This document shows, piece by piece, positions 1-8,679 of a DNA stretch of 64,000 bases. The notes beneath the pieces are model-generated. The model was not told the origin of the DNA. It did not search any database and was given only the letters and a program-made list of their open reading frames with translations. The position numbers were made by a program, and so were the translations under genes. Position 1 is the first letter of the stretch; every line of letters begins with the position of its first letter. This DNA comes from RGIG3102 sp964525015 (lineage in GTDB: Bacteria > Bacillota > Clostridia > Oscillospirales > Ruminococcaceae), in NCBI GenBank assembly GCA_964525015.1, contig CAZGFY010000005.1, positions 1 to 64,000 of the forward strand, written 5' to 3'.

Positions 1-101
1 TAGCTCCAGATGAATTAGTCGAAGTTACTCCAAAAACTCTAAGAATTAGAAAAGCAATCCTAGACCATTCAATGCGTCAAAGAGCTAATAAGAAAAAATA
101 A
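1..101 (+). CDS. typA: TypA/BipA GTPase, C-terminal fragment (partial)
   Basis: An open frame enters from the left edge (first full codon at base 3) and stops with TAA at 99-101, giving the last 32 residues. The stretch VEVTPKTLRIRKAIL followed by a short basic tail matches the C-terminus of the ribosome-associated GTPase TypA/BipA, which usually ends with VTPKSIRLRK-type residues and a Lys-rich tail. Only the extreme C-terminus is visible, so the GTPase domain cannot be checked. A terminator follows directly. The call rests on one short motif and is good but not certain. Confidence 0.7.
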   Translation, partial: APDELVEVTPKTLRIRKAILDHSMRQRANKKK

Positions 102-113
102 TTTAATTAATAA

Positions 114-150
114 AACAACAGATTTCTATAAAAATCTGTTGTTTTTATTT
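114..150 (+). terminator. Rho-independent terminator after typA
   Basis: A perfect 12-bp stem (114-125 with 132-143), a 6-nt loop and a T-rich run sit 12 bases after the typA stop. Confidence 0.85.
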
Positions 151-211
151 GTAAAATTTTATTTTAAATCGCCACTTTGCAACACCTTAACTATTAATTT
201 TCACTTTTCAC

Positions 212-460
212 TTATAAATTATCCAGCATTTGATTATATAAATCTAGTATTTCTTTTGCTGTTTTTAAATATATCTCTCCTGCAAAGGTTGGAATTACGC
301 CGTTTGAAGTTGGGATAAATAAATTTGTTTTAAATTCTTCTTCTATTTTTTTTAATGTTCGTGAAGCGTTTGAACGACTTACACCAATTTTCTTTGCTGC
401 ATCAGTAATTGTTCCACATTCTTTAAAGGCTATCATTATTTCTAATTCTTTTTTATTCAT
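212..460 (-). CDS. Mini-LysR: stand-alone LysR-type winged HTH without effector domain
   Basis: The 82 residues contain the whole N-terminal winged helix-turn-helix of a LysR regulator (helices around residues 4-45 with AAKKIGVSRSNASRTLKKIE, wing around 46-60) plus the start of the linker helix, and then end. The roughly 200-residue periplasmic-binding-like effector domain of the family is absent. Its ATG overlaps the end of the upstream full-length LysR gene by 8 bases (ATGAATAA), with an AAGGAG ribosome binding site inside that gene, so translation is probably coupled. It could be a dimeric DNA-binding modulator of its neighbour or the remnant of a truncated paralogue. The intact start, ribosome site and frame argue for a functional small protein. 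Function unknown. Confidence 0.7.
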   Translation of the reverse strand: MNKKELEIMIAFKECGTITDAAKKIGVSRSNASRTLKKIEEEFKTNLFIPTSNGVIPTFAGEIYLKTAKEILDLYNQMLDNL

Positions 461-1376
461 AAAAAATCTCCTTATTTTCTTTCACATATTCTTTAAAGAT
501 ATCACTGAATGCAATACACAATTTTGAAATTTCTATATTTTTAGGATAGGCTATGCATAAATCCCAGCTCCCCTGCCAGCTTTTTGGAAGTGGCAGATAA
601 ATAGGATGCTGTTTACTATTAAAGTATTTCACATAGCTTTTTGGAAGAAGTGTTACACCTAAATCCACAGCCGCTAGGTTTCTAGCTGTATCAAAGTTTT
701 TAGTTGTATAAACTGTGTTTGGGTTTATATCAAGGTTTTTCAAAATATAATTTGCCACCTGCCCGATTCTTTGATCTCCACTAACCATTATCATCGGAAG
801 TTCTTTAATCATATCCTTTGTTGCCGTTTTAATATGTTTATTTTTTTTCATCATATTGTTATCTTTACTTATAGCTAATATAAATTCATCTTTTGCTATA
901 ATTTCAAGTGATAAATTACTTTTTTCAATAGGCTGGTGCATTATTGCAATATCAATTTTCCCACTAACTATCATATTTTCAAGCTGAGTAGAATTACCTT
1001 CTAATAATTCAACAACAACATTTGGAAATTCCCTTTTAATCTTTGGAAGTACAGCTGGAAGTATCATAGTTCCAAGATAAGAAGTTATCCCTATTTTCAT
1101 TTTGCCTTTAATCATCTTAGTTACATAGCCTATTTCTATTTCCATATCTCTATATAGTTTTTGTATTCTTAAAGCAGCACTAACATACTCCTGCCCTTCT
1201 TTTGTTAACACTAGGCCTGTTTTTGTTCTATTAAAAAGATTTTTACCAACGTCAGTTTCAATTTTTTTTAAGCTTTGCGTTAATGATGGCTGAGAGATAA
1301 AAAGTTTTTTTGCCGCCTCGCTGATACTTTTACATTCTGAAATAGTAATAATATAATCAAGTTCTCTATCTGTCAT
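453..1376 (-). CDS. LysR family transcriptional regulator
   Basis: A 307-residue protein of normal LysR length. Residues 1-60 form the winged HTH (AAKKLFISQPSLTQSLKKIE); residues 90-295 form the substrate-binding-like effector domain, starting at KGKMKIGITSYLGTMILP. It is divergent from the aconitase-family gene at 1572, the usual arrangement for a LysR protein that controls its neighbour, so that hydratase is the likely target. A sigma-A-like promoter lies at 1413-1441 on the minus strand. The gene overlaps the mini-LysR downstream. The effector is unknown; an organic acid related to the hydratase substrate is a reasonable inference. Confidence 0.88.
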   Translation of the reverse strand: MTDRELDYIITISECKSISEAAKKLFISQPSLTQSLKKIETDVGKNLFNRTKTGLVLTKEGQEYVSAALRIQKLYRDMEIEIGYVTKMIKGKMKIGITSYLGTMILPAVLPKIKREFPNVVVELLEGNSTQLENMIVSGKIDIAIMHQPIEKSNLSLEIIAKDEFILAISKDNNMMKKNKHIKTATKDMIKELPMIMVSGDQRIGQVANYILKNLDINPNTVYTTKNFDTARNLAAVDLGVTLLPKSYVKYFNSKQHPIYLPLPKSWQGSWDLCIAYPKNIEISKLCIAFSDIFKEYVKENKEIFYE

Positions 1377-1412
1377 AATAACTATACCTCGCTTTATTTT
1401 TTGTATACTTTA

Positions 1413-1441
1413 ACTATAACAAAGCTAACGTAAAAAGTCAA
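1413..1441 (-). promoter_or_regulatory. Promoter of the LysR pair
   Basis: On the minus strand TTGACT (1441-1436) is followed after 17 bases by TATAGT (1418-1413), close to the sigma-A consensus, about 35 bases before the LysR start. Confidence 0.6.
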
Positions 1442-1496
1442 TTAATTCGATATATGTCCGTGCATTTTACTTATATCACATATTTCATTTTAATAT

Positions 1497-1525
1497 TTGC
1501 AATATGGCTTAATTTGATTTACTAT
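1497..1525 (+). promoter_or_regulatory. Promoter of the aconitase-family gene
   Basis: TTGCAA (1497-1502), a 17-base spacer and TACTAT (1520-1525) lie 47 bases before the ATG at 1572. The 1442-1496 stretch between the two divergent promoters is where a LysR operator would be expected. Confidence 0.5.
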
Positions 1526-1571
1526 ATAAGTAGTATTAATATTCATTAATAAAAGAAAGAGGTTTTTAACT

Positions 1572-3839
1572 ATGGTTAAACTATATGATTCTGGTGTATA
1601 CCTATTAAATGGCAAAGAATTAGTTGCCGATATTGCAAATATTTCAAAAACTCACGGCGTAAACACTCCTGTTAGCGAAGCTAAAAAAGGGACAATGTCT
1701 TATGAAATCCTAAAAAATCATAACACAACTTCAGATATGGAAAATCTGAAACTTAAATTCGATTCTATGACAAGTCATGATATCACTTATGTTGGTATTA
1801 TTCAAACTGCTCGTGCTTCTGGTATGACTGAATTCCCAATGCCATACGTTTTAACAAACTGTCACAACTCACTATGTGCTGTTGGTGGTACTATTAATGA
1901 AGACGACCATATGTTTGCTCATTCAGCAGCTGTAAAATACGGCGGTATATATGTTCCAACTAATATGGCTGTTATCCATAGCTATAATAGAGAAATGATG
2001 GCTGGCTGTGGAAGAATGATTTTAGGCTCTGACTCACACACTCGTTATGGTGCACTTGGAACTTTAGCTGTTGGCGAAGGTGGCGGTGAGCTTGCAAAAC
2101 AATTAGTTGGTAAAACTTATGATGTTGCTTATCCAGAAGTTATCGCTATTTATCTTGATGGAAAGCCAGCCCTTGGCGTTGGCCCACAAGACGTTGCTTT
2201 ATCAATTATCGGTGCAGTTTATGCAAATGGCTATGTTAAAAATAAAGTTATGGAATTCGTTGGCCCTGGCGTTAAACACTTACCAATGGAATACAGAAAC
2301 GGTATCGATGTTATGACAACTGAAACAACTTGCTGGTCAAGTATCTGGACAACTGATACAAAAACAAGTGAATACCTAACAATTCACGGCAGACCACAAG
2401 ATTACAGCGAAATCAATCCTAGCGATGTTGCATACTATGATGGCTGTGTATATGTTGATTTATCAAAAGTTGAATGTACTATTGCTATGCCAATGCACCC
2501 AAGCTATACGTACACAATTAGAGAACTAAAAGAAAACACAAAAGATATCCTAAACCTTGTACAGGAAAGAGCAAATACACAACTTCCTGCAAGTGTTAAA
2601 ATGGATTTAATGAGCAAATATAGAAATGGCGAAATCTATGTAGATCAAGGTATTGTTGCTGGCTGCGCTGGTGGTACTTTTGATAATCTATGCGATGTTG
2701 CTGATATATTAAACGGTGAAAGCTGTGGTAATGGCGAATTTACAATGAGCGTTTACCCAGGAAGTATGCCAAGCTATTTAGAGCTAGTTAAAAATGGAGC
2801 AATTTCAAAAATTGCTGGTGCTGGTGCTATTGTGCGTGAATGTTTCTGTGGCCCTTGTTTCGGCGCTGGCGACACTCCTGCTAATGGCGAATTCAGTATC
2901 CGTCACACAACTAGAAACTTCCCTAATAGAGAAGGCTCAAAACCAGGTGAAGGCCAACTATCAGCTGTTGCATTAATGGATGCTAGAAGTATCGCTGCAA
3001 CTGCTATTAATGGCGGTAAATTAACAGCTGCAACTGAAATTGATTTAAACTTCACTTCTCCTAAATTCTTCTTTGATAAAGGCGTTTATGATAAGAGAAT
3101 TTTAGATGCATACGGAAACCCAATGTCTGATAAACAGCTAAAAATGGGTCCAAACATTAAAGACTGGCCAGAACAACCAGAACTTAGCAATGATTTACTA
3201 TTAAAAGTTGTTTCACATATCACAGATGAAGTTACTACAACTGATGAATTAATCCCATCTGGCGAAACAAGTAGTTTTAGATCAAATCCAATAAGACTAG
3301 CTGAATTCACTCTTTCAAGAAAAGACCCAGAATATGTTGGAAAAGCTAAAGAAATTCACGCTATGCAACTACAAACAGCTGGCGAAAAAGTTTTAAGTGA
3401 AGAAGTTAAATCAGTTTATGATGTTTTAGCTAGTAAAGGCGTTGAAACAAAACCTTTAGAAACAGTTATTGCAAGCACAATTTTCGCTATCAAACCAGGT
3501 GATGGTTCTGCTCGTGAACAAGCTGCAAGCTGCCAAAGAGTTCTTGGTGCTGGTGCTAATATCGCTGTTGAATACGCAACAAAGAGATACCGTTCAAACT
3601 GCATTAACTGGGGTATGGTTCCATTCTTAGCAAAAGATGAAAACGAAGTTGGATTAAATGATTGGGTATTCGTTCCAAACATCAAATCTGCTATCCTTGA
3701 TAAAGTAGAAGAAATCAAAGCTTATGTTGTAAACGGCGAAAACACAAAAGAAATAACTCTAAAACTAGGCGCTTTAACAGACCCTGAAAGAGAAATCCTT
3801 GTAGACGGCTGTTTAATCAACTACTATAAAAAACAATAA
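1572..3839 (+). CDS. Aconitase-family hydratase (YbhJ-like, substrate unknown)
   Basis: A 755-residue protein with aconitase hallmarks: the active-site motif GSDSHTR near residue 155, and three cysteines in the [4Fe-4S] ligand pattern, C365 (AGCAGGT) and C426-G-P-C429. The spacing resembles Cys358, Cys421 and Cys424 of mitochondrial aconitase. The motif FPNREGSKPG follows, comparable to the NFPGR substrate loop. An additional Cys424 flanks the cluster motif. Overall length and style resemble the uncharacterised YbhJ-type aconitase paralogues rather than AcnA, AcnB, LeuC or homocitrate hydratases. It is a single gene with its own terminator and no TCA-cycle partner nearby. Dehydration/rehydration of a hydroxy-dicarboxylate or -tricarboxylate is likely. 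The substrate cannot be read from the sequence. Confidence 0.85.
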   Translation: MVKLYDSGVYLLNGKELVADIANISKTHGVNTPVSEAKKGTMSYEILKNHNTTSDMENLKLKFDSMTSHDITYVGIIQTARASGMTEFPMPYVLTNCHNSLCAVGGTINEDDHMFAHSAAVKYGGIYVPTNMAVIHSYNREMMAGCGRMILGSDSHTRYGALGTLAVGEGGGELAKQLVGKTYDVAYPEVIAIYLDGKPALGVGPQDVALSIIGAVYANGYVKNKVMEFVGPGVKHLPMEYRNGIDVMTTETTCWSSIWTTDTKTSEYLTIHGRPQDYSEINPSDVAYYDGCVYVDLSKVECTIAMPMHPSYTYTIRELKENTKDILNLVQERANTQLPASVKMDLMSKYRNGEIYVDQGIVAGCAGGTFDNLCDVADILNGESCGNGEFTMSVYPGSMPSYLELVKNGAISKIAGAGAIVRECFCGPCFGAGDTPANGEFSIRHTTRNFPNREGSKPGEGQLSAVALMDARSIAATAINGGKLTAATEIDLNFTSPKFFFDKGVYDKRILDAYGNPMSDKQLKMGPNIKDWPEQPELSNDLLLKVVSHITDEVTTTDELIPSGETSSFRSNPIRLAEFTLSRKDPEYVGKAKEIHAMQLQTAGEKVLSEEVKSVYDVLASKGVETKPLETVIASTIFAIKPGDGSAREQAASCQRVLGAGANIAVEYATKRYRSNCINWGMVPFLAKDENEVGLNDWVFVPNIKSAILDKVEEIKAYVVNGENTKEITLKLGALTDPEREILVDGCLINYYKKQ

Positions 3840-3853
3840 TCTAATTAAATTTT

Positions 3854-3885
3854 AAAATAGCAGACAATTCGTCTGCTATTTTTTT
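3854..3885 (+). terminator. Terminator after the hydratase
   Basis: An 11-bp stem (3855-3865 with 3871-3881), loop AATTC, then a T-run. Confidence 0.85.
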
Positions 3886-3950
3886 AGATTTGAAATATTT
3901 TTTTTAAATGTTATACTATAATAAAAGATTGTTATATAAGGAGAAATTTT

Positions 3951-4766
3951 ATGATTGAGATAGTTTTTAATGATAGCACTGCTGGAAGTTTACAAAGTGC
4001 AAATAATATTAATAAAACTAATAATGATATATTTAGCTTTTATTTATCTCTTAGCATCGGTGATATTTCTAGTGGTAATTTCATTAAATATCGGGCTGAT
4101 ACAGTGGCAAATTTATGGAGCATATATCCAAATATGCCTAAAAATTATAACTATAATATTTTTGAAAATTTCTCAAAATCATTCACCGATTTACAAAATA
4201 AAATCAACAATCAAACTAAAATCCGTATTTGGTATAGCGATAATCCTGATGATATGTGTGGCCTATACTGGTTTTTATCTGAAATTCTAAATTTCAAAAC
4301 TCAGCCAAAAGCTATCTATATTTTAAAACTTCCAAAATACGAATATAAAGAAAATAACACTATTAATGGCTATTCTTCTTGGAGTGCAGTATCACCTGAT
4401 AAACTTTATAGCTACACTAAATATCAAGAAGAAATAACCGATGTCTTTAAAAAAATGTGCATGGTAAACTGGAGAAACTTACAAAAAGAAAACTCTTCTC
4501 TAAGAGCAGTTTTAAATGGAAACTTGCAAAGCGTGGCTGAAGATATTTATGATAGCTTTATCTACCGAGCAATAGCAAATCAAAACGATGAATTTAATGA
4601 AGCTCATTTAATAGGAATGATTTTAGGAGAATATAATCTCGGCGTAAGCGATGCATTTTTACATAAACGCATTGAGAAAATAATACTAAAAGGAGAACTT
4701 GAAATAATAAGCCAGTCTTTTGAAAATTCACCTGTGTATCATAGAATGTTAAGAAAAACAAGATAA
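3951..4766 (+). CDS. DUF1835 domain protein
   Basis: A 271-residue cytoplasmic protein. The N-terminal half begins with VFNDSTAGSLQSA and contains IRIWYSDNPDDMCGLYWFL around residues 90-110, both characteristic of the DUF1835 family. The C-terminal half (about 165-271) is helical and fits the DUF3658 partner domain (NQNDEFNEAHLIGMIL, GVSDAFLHKRIEKII). The family has no established function. The gene stands alone, preceded by a good ribosome site (AAGGAG) and ended by a terminator shared with the convergent gene. Confidence 0.8.
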   Translation: MIEIVFNDSTAGSLQSANNINKTNNDIFSFYLSLSIGDISSGNFIKYRADTVANLWSIYPNMPKNYNYNIFENFSKSFTDLQNKINNQTKIRIWYSDNPDDMCGLYWFLSEILNFKTQPKAIYILKLPKYEYKENNTINGYSSWSAVSPDKLYSYTKYQEEITDVFKKMCMVNWRNLQKENSSLRAVLNGNLQSVAEDIYDSFIYRAIANQNDEFNEAHLIGMILGEYNLGVSDAFLHKRIEKIILKGELEIISQSFENSPVYHRMLRKTR

Positions 4767-4810
4767 CAGTAGGGAATGGAAAAAATCCATTCCCTACTGT
4801 TATTTTTATT
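4765..4810. terminator. Bidirectional terminator between convergent genes
   Basis: A perfect 16-bp stem (4765-4780 with 4786-4801), a 5-base loop of A, and T-rich flanks on both strands. It overlaps the DUF1835 stop codon. Confidence 0.9.
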
Positions 4811-4822
4811 TTAGTATATATA

Positions 4823-5587
4823 CTAATCTCCAATTGTAACTACTGATTTATTTAAAGCTTTCGCATTATAAGCTACTGCGATAATTAAATCTACTACAAA
4901 CATAATCAGTAATGCATTTCCTATTTCAAGAGATATAACAGCTGATACTGCTGCAAAAACTCCCACAAAAATCATTGAAAGTAATATACTATCGCTTTGA
5001 AGATATATCGTTGTAGAAAGCAAACTTATTCCAACTAAATAAGCTGCAAATGGGATAAATACATTAGTACCTATCATAAATCCTGGGATAAAAACAAGTG
5101 GTATTAGCCAAACTGCCATAAATAGGCCAGTTACAACATTACTTTTATAAAATCCCATTTTTTTTCTAACTTCTACAAACAATATACTTCTCCAGCCATA
5201 TTCAGAAAGCCCAAAGATTAATAGCATCATCGGAACAAGCGTGATAAATGAAGATATATCACCATACTGTCCAACAAATCCTAAAAGTATAGCAATTATA
5301 TAATGCATAGCTAGTAAAAGCAGCACAAGGTATACCTTTTTTTTATTTTTAACTGTTATTATTTCCAAAACTATATCTTTAAAGCTTATTTTATCTACAA
5401 TAAGCTTTGTGATTATAGCTGATATAAATGGAGTGAGTAAACCTATTAATAACACAAGTATGAATATAGGATTTTGAATTAAGGCACTAAAACTCTCGCC
5501 TTGCATCATTAAAAACCCCAAAAATAGATATCCTAAACCTAAAGTTAATAATATAAAGGTATTGGCTCTTTTTGAAAGCTTAATCAT
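4823..5587 (-). CDS. CPBP-family membrane protein, active-site residues partly lost
   Basis: 254 residues with about eight membrane segments. The segment SEYGWRSILF (E129, R133) matches motif 1 (EExxxR) of CPBP/Abi intramembrane glutamyl proteases, but the first Glu is Ser128. In motif 2 (usually WxxWHLPL) the catalytic His position is Leu161 in AVWLIPL. In motif 3 the expected His near residues 205-210 is absent (SMIFVGVFA). The fold assignment is therefore fairly safe while proteolytic activity is doubtful. CPBP proteins are used in CAAX-like processing and in bacteriocin immunity. The downstream neighbour is convergent; the upstream one is the Na+-coupled transporter, 57 bases away, so co-transcription is possible. 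Confidence 0.65.
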   Translation of the reverse strand: MIKLSKRANTFILLTLGLGYLFLGFLMMQGESFSALIQNPIFILVLLIGLLTPFISAIITKLIVDKISFKDIVLEIITVKNKKKVYLVLLLLAMHYIIAILLGFVGQYGDISSFITLVPMMLLIFGLSEYGWRSILFVEVRKKMGFYKSNVVTGLFMAVWLIPLVFIPGFMIGTNVFIPFAAYLVGISLLSTTIYLQSDSILLSMIFVGVFAAVSAVISLEIGNALLIMFVVDLIIAVAYNAKALNKSVVTIGD

Positions 5588-5643
5588 TTTTAATATTTCC
5601 TTTCTAAAAATCTTTTAGCTTTTGAATGTTTAATTAAAAATCC

Positions 5644-6999
5644 CTAGAACGCAACTTGGTATACTAAAGCAACTATGCAAAGTATTGCTGAACAAGGAAC
5701 ATATATGTATTTACCTATGTTATACCAAGTGTCGCCATATGGTTTTTTGCCTTCTTTACGCCCTGTGTTAATAGCATCCATTAAAACTTTTTTATCCATT
5801 ATCCAGAACCAAGAAATAGCACCAAGTGTTGCACCTATTGGGATTATATAGATAGAAACTGTATCCATCCAAGGACCCCAATGGAAGATAGCTTCCATAT
5901 TAATACCTATTCCAAGACAAACTACTGCTAATAAGAAAAGTACTGTTTTACGGTTTAATTTAGGGAACTTATGAAGAACAGATTCGCCAACAGCTTCAAA
6001 CATATTTTGAAGTGAAGATATACCTGCAAAAACCATTGCGATATAAAGAATTAATGCAAATATTTGGCCAAATGGAATATCCCTTAAAATTTCAGGCATA
6101 GTTACAAATAGTAAGCTAGGCCCTGAGCCAACGTCTAGTCCGTAAGCAAAACAAGCTGGGATTATAACTAAAGCTGCAATTATCGCCGCTATTGTATCAA
6201 ATATCGCTGTTTGATGTGCTACACCAACTACATCTTCTTTACTACTTAAATATGCACCATAAACTATCATACCACTACCCGTAATAGATAACGAGAAGAA
6301 AGCCTGCCCCATTGCTGAAACTAAAACATTAGGATCTAATATTGATTCCCATCTAGGAGTAATCATAAAAGTATATCCTTCACTAGCCCCAGGAAGCATT
6401 GCTACACGAATAGCAAGGATAACAAATATAATAAAGAATAACGGCATCATTACTTTATTTGTCTTTTCAATTGTTTCTGCGCCTAAAAATAGAGTTGCAA
6501 GTGTTACCACAACTATGATAACGTGATATGGAATAACTGAGTAGGTATTAAGTGCAAAAGATTCAAACCAAGCCCCTGTATCAACTGTCATTATATGGCC
6601 AGTTGCTGTATCAGTTAAAGCTTTTAATATGTAGGAAATAATAACAGCGTAACCTATCGCTATACACATACTCCCTGCAAGTGGTATCCAGCCAACTAAG
6701 GAGCCACCTTTAACGTTTTTAGTTTTAAAAGCGTATTCATAAGAGCCAACCGTACCTGTTTTTGCAAGACGGCCTATTGCGTATTCTGCTGATAATCCAA
6801 CATGTGCAAAAAGCACTATAAATATAAGGTACACTAGTAAAAATGCGCCACCACCATTTGAGCCTAACTTTGCTGGGAACCCCCAAACATTTGCCATACC
6901 AACTGCTGAGCCAACGCAGGCTAAAATAAAGCCTATCTTACTTTTAAATTGTCCATTTTCAGCAGGATTTGAAGTTGTATCGAGTTTTTGCTTTTCCAT
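5644..6999 (-). CDS. Neurotransmitter:sodium symporter family transporter, probable tyrosine uptake
   Basis: About 450 residues with the bacterial NSS (LeuT fold) signature in TM1, CVGSAVGMANVWGFP followed by GSNGGGAF. Bacterial NSS members such as MhsT, TnaT and Fusobacterium Tyt1 import aromatic or other amino acids with Na+, and Tyt1 is tyrosine-selective. The gene lies directly downstream of tyrosine phenol-lyase, so tyrosine import is the natural reading. The position of LeuT Arg30 (NxWRFP), part of the extracellular gate, is Gly here. An ATG at 6999 is chosen over the one at 7020 because AAAGGA lies upstream of it; the 12-base spacing is somewhat long. A hairpin at 7123-7168 separates it from tpl. 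Confidence 0.87.
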   Translation of the reverse strand: MEKQKLDTTSNPAENGQFKSKIGFILACVGSAVGMANVWGFPAKLGSNGGGAFLLVYLIFIVLFAHVGLSAEYAIGRLAKTGTVGSYEYAFKTKNVKGGSLVGWIPLAGSMCIAIGYAVIISYILKALTDTATGHIMTVDTGAWFESFALNTYSVIPYHVIIVVVTLATLFLGAETIEKTNKVMMPLFFIIFVILAIRVAMLPGASEGYTFMITPRWESILDPNVLVSAMGQAFFSLSITGSGMIVYGAYLSSKEDVVGVAHQTAIFDTIAAIIAALVIIPACFAYGLDVGSGPSLLFVTMPEILRDIPFGQIFALILYIAMVFAGISSLQNMFEAVGESVLHKFPKLNRKTVLFLLAVVCLGIGINMEAIFHWGPWMDTVSIYIIPIGATLGAISWFWIMDKKVLMDAINTGRKEGKKPYGDTWYNIGKYIYVPCSAILCIVALVYQVAF

Positions 7000-7122
7000 A
7001 TTAACTACCATTCCTTTCATTTAATATAATTAATAATCAAATATAATTAAAAAAGAACCATTTTTATAATATTTATAGATTATTTAGCTAAATGTGTTAT
7101 TTAGGTGAAAAGCTCTTTTTAT

Positions 7123-7168
7123 AAAATTACTCACAGAATTTTTTAAATTATATCCTGTGAGTAATTTT
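7123..7168 (-). terminator. Hairpin between tpl and the transporter gene
   Basis: A perfect 14-bp stem (7123-7136 with 7155-7168) about 30 bases after the tpl stop. The tail is only moderately U-rich, so it may terminate partially or stabilise the tpl message. Confidence 0.6.
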
Positions 7169-7199
7169 GCTTTTAGTAAACTTTTGCTAATGAGATTTT

Positions 7200-8579
7200 T
7201 TACACATGCTCAAATCTTGAAGTGAAGAAACGAAGCATTTTTGGCTCGTAAACAAATTTTAAGCCTTTAATTGTATCTCTTCTTTGGTATAAATCGATAA
7301 CAGCGTCAGCCACGATATCCATATGTTTGTATGTATATACTCTCCTTGGAATTGTTAAACGAACAAGTTCCAGTTTTGGAGTGTGGTTTTTACCGTCTTT
7401 TCCTCTACCAGCTGAAATGATTCCTCTTTCCATTGAACGAACGCCTGATTCCATATATAATTCAGCAGCTAAAACTTGAGCTGGGAATTGTTCTTGTGGA
7501 ATATGTGGTAAGAAACGTTTTGCATCTAGGAAAACAGCGTGACCACCAACAGGCTCAACTATTGGAACACCAGCGTCTAATAATTTATCAGCTAGGTATC
7601 TAACTTGTTTAATTCTATGCTCGATGTATAGTTGTTCAACTGATTCAGTGATACCGATAGCCATAGCTTCCATATCTCTACCAGCTAAGCCGCCGTATGA
7701 AGGCATACCTTCAAATACAACAACTAATTCTTTAGCACGGATAAATAATTCATCATCATTCATTGTTAAAAAGCCACCGATGTTAACCATACAGTCTTTT
7801 TTACCAGACATTGTACAACCATCCATATAGCTCATCATTTCAAATAAGATGTCTTTAACTGATTTATTTTCGTATCCTGCTTCTCTTTCTTGGATAAAGT
7901 AAGCATTTTCAACACAACGTGTAGCATCACCAAAAACTTTAATTCCATTTTTATGGCAAAGTTCGTTAACTGCTTTAATGTTTTCCATTGAAACAGGCTG
8001 ACCACCAGCTAGATTAACTGTTACAGCTAAACAGATGTATGGGATTTTATCAGCTCCAACTTCATCGATTAACGCTTGAAGTTTATTTAAATCAACGTTT
8101 CCTTTAAAAGGATGTTGTGATTGTGAATCATGAGCTTCATCAATGATAACATCTCTAAATGTTGCACCGTTTGCTTCTTGGTGATAACGAGTTGTTGTAA
8201 AATACATATTACCTGGAACATAATCGCCTGGTTTAATCATTAATGTACTTAGTAGATTTTCAGCACCACGACCTTGGTGAGTTGGCACTATGTGTTTAAA
8301 TCCATAATACTCTTTAACAACTTCTTCTAAATGTAAAAAGTTACGGCTACCTGCATACGCTTCATCACCAATCATCATACCAGCCCATTGTTTATCGGAC
8401 ATCGCCGTTGTGCCAGAGTCGGTTAACAAATCGATATACACATCTTCACTTTTTAATAAGAATGTGTTATAGCCTGCTTCTTTACAAGCTTTAATTCTTG
8501 CTTCTTTATCCATTGTTTTAACATTCTCAACCACTTTAATTCTAAACGGTTCTGCTGGATAGTAGCTAATCGGTTTCAT
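7200..8579 (-). CDS. tpl: Tyrosine phenol-lyase
   Basis: A 459-residue PLP enzyme of the tyrosine phenol-lyase/tryptophanase pair. It splits L-tyrosine to phenol, pyruvate and ammonia. Residues that separate it from tryptophanase are present: FGDATRCVENAYF, SGKKDCMVNIGGF around the PLP lysine, the GVRSMERGII arginine (Arg381 in the Citrobacter enzyme) and the C-terminal RFFTSRF. Tryptophanase has HFTA-type residues at that end. The start at 8579 (MKPISYYPAEPFR) is chosen because GGGAGG lies 10 bases upstream; the longer frame from 8624 has no ribosome site. The -35/-10 promoter and a 23-bp operator-like palindrome precede it. With the downstream transporter it would let the cell ferment tyrosine. 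Confidence 0.95.
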   Translation of the reverse strand: MKPISYYPAEPFRIKVVENVKTMDKEARIKACKEAGYNTFLLKSEDVYIDLLTDSGTTAMSDKQWAGMMIGDEAYAGSRNFLHLEEVVKEYYGFKHIVPTHQGRGAENLLSTLMIKPGDYVPGNMYFTTTRYHQEANGATFRDVIIDEAHDSQSQHPFKGNVDLNKLQALIDEVGADKIPYICLAVTVNLAGGQPVSMENIKAVNELCHKNGIKVFGDATRCVENAYFIQEREAGYENKSVKDILFEMMSYMDGCTMSGKKDCMVNIGGFLTMNDDELFIRAKELVVVFEGMPSYGGLAGRDMEAMAIGITESVEQLYIEHRIKQVRYLADKLLDAGVPIVEPVGGHAVFLDAKRFLPHIPQEQFPAQVLAAELYMESGVRSMERGIISAGRGKDGKNHTPKLELVRLTIPRRVYTYKHMDIVADAVIDLYQRRDTIKGLKFVYEPKMLRFFTSRFEHV

Positions 8580-8613
8580 AATAATCATTCCTCCCAGAAT
8601 ATTTTTTGTTTTT

Positions 8614-8636
8614 GCGTAATGCATTATGCGTTACGC
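8614..8636. promoter_or_regulatory. Operator-like palindrome upstream of tpl
   Basis: Arms GCGTAATGCAT (8614-8624) and ATGCGTTACGC (8626-8636) pair at 10 of 11 positions around T8625. The site lies just after the predicted transcription start, suiting repression. Its ATGCATTA core recurs in the palindrome upstream of the GntR gene. Confidence 0.6.
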
Positions 8637-8649
8637 TTTTTATGTTTTT

Positions 8650-8678
8650 ATACTAACATCTTCTTCGTTTGGTGTCAA
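8650..8678 (-). promoter_or_regulatory. tpl promoter
   Basis: On the minus strand, TTGACA (8678-8673), a 17-base spacer and TAGTAT (8655-8650): a near-consensus sigma-A promoter. Confidence 0.75.
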
Positions 8679-8679
8679 T

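Noticed and set aside
7200..8579. Tryptophanase instead of tyrosine phenol-lyase
   Set aside because: The MERGII arginine and the RFFTSRF C-terminus are those of tyrosine phenol-lyase; tryptophanase has different residues at both places.
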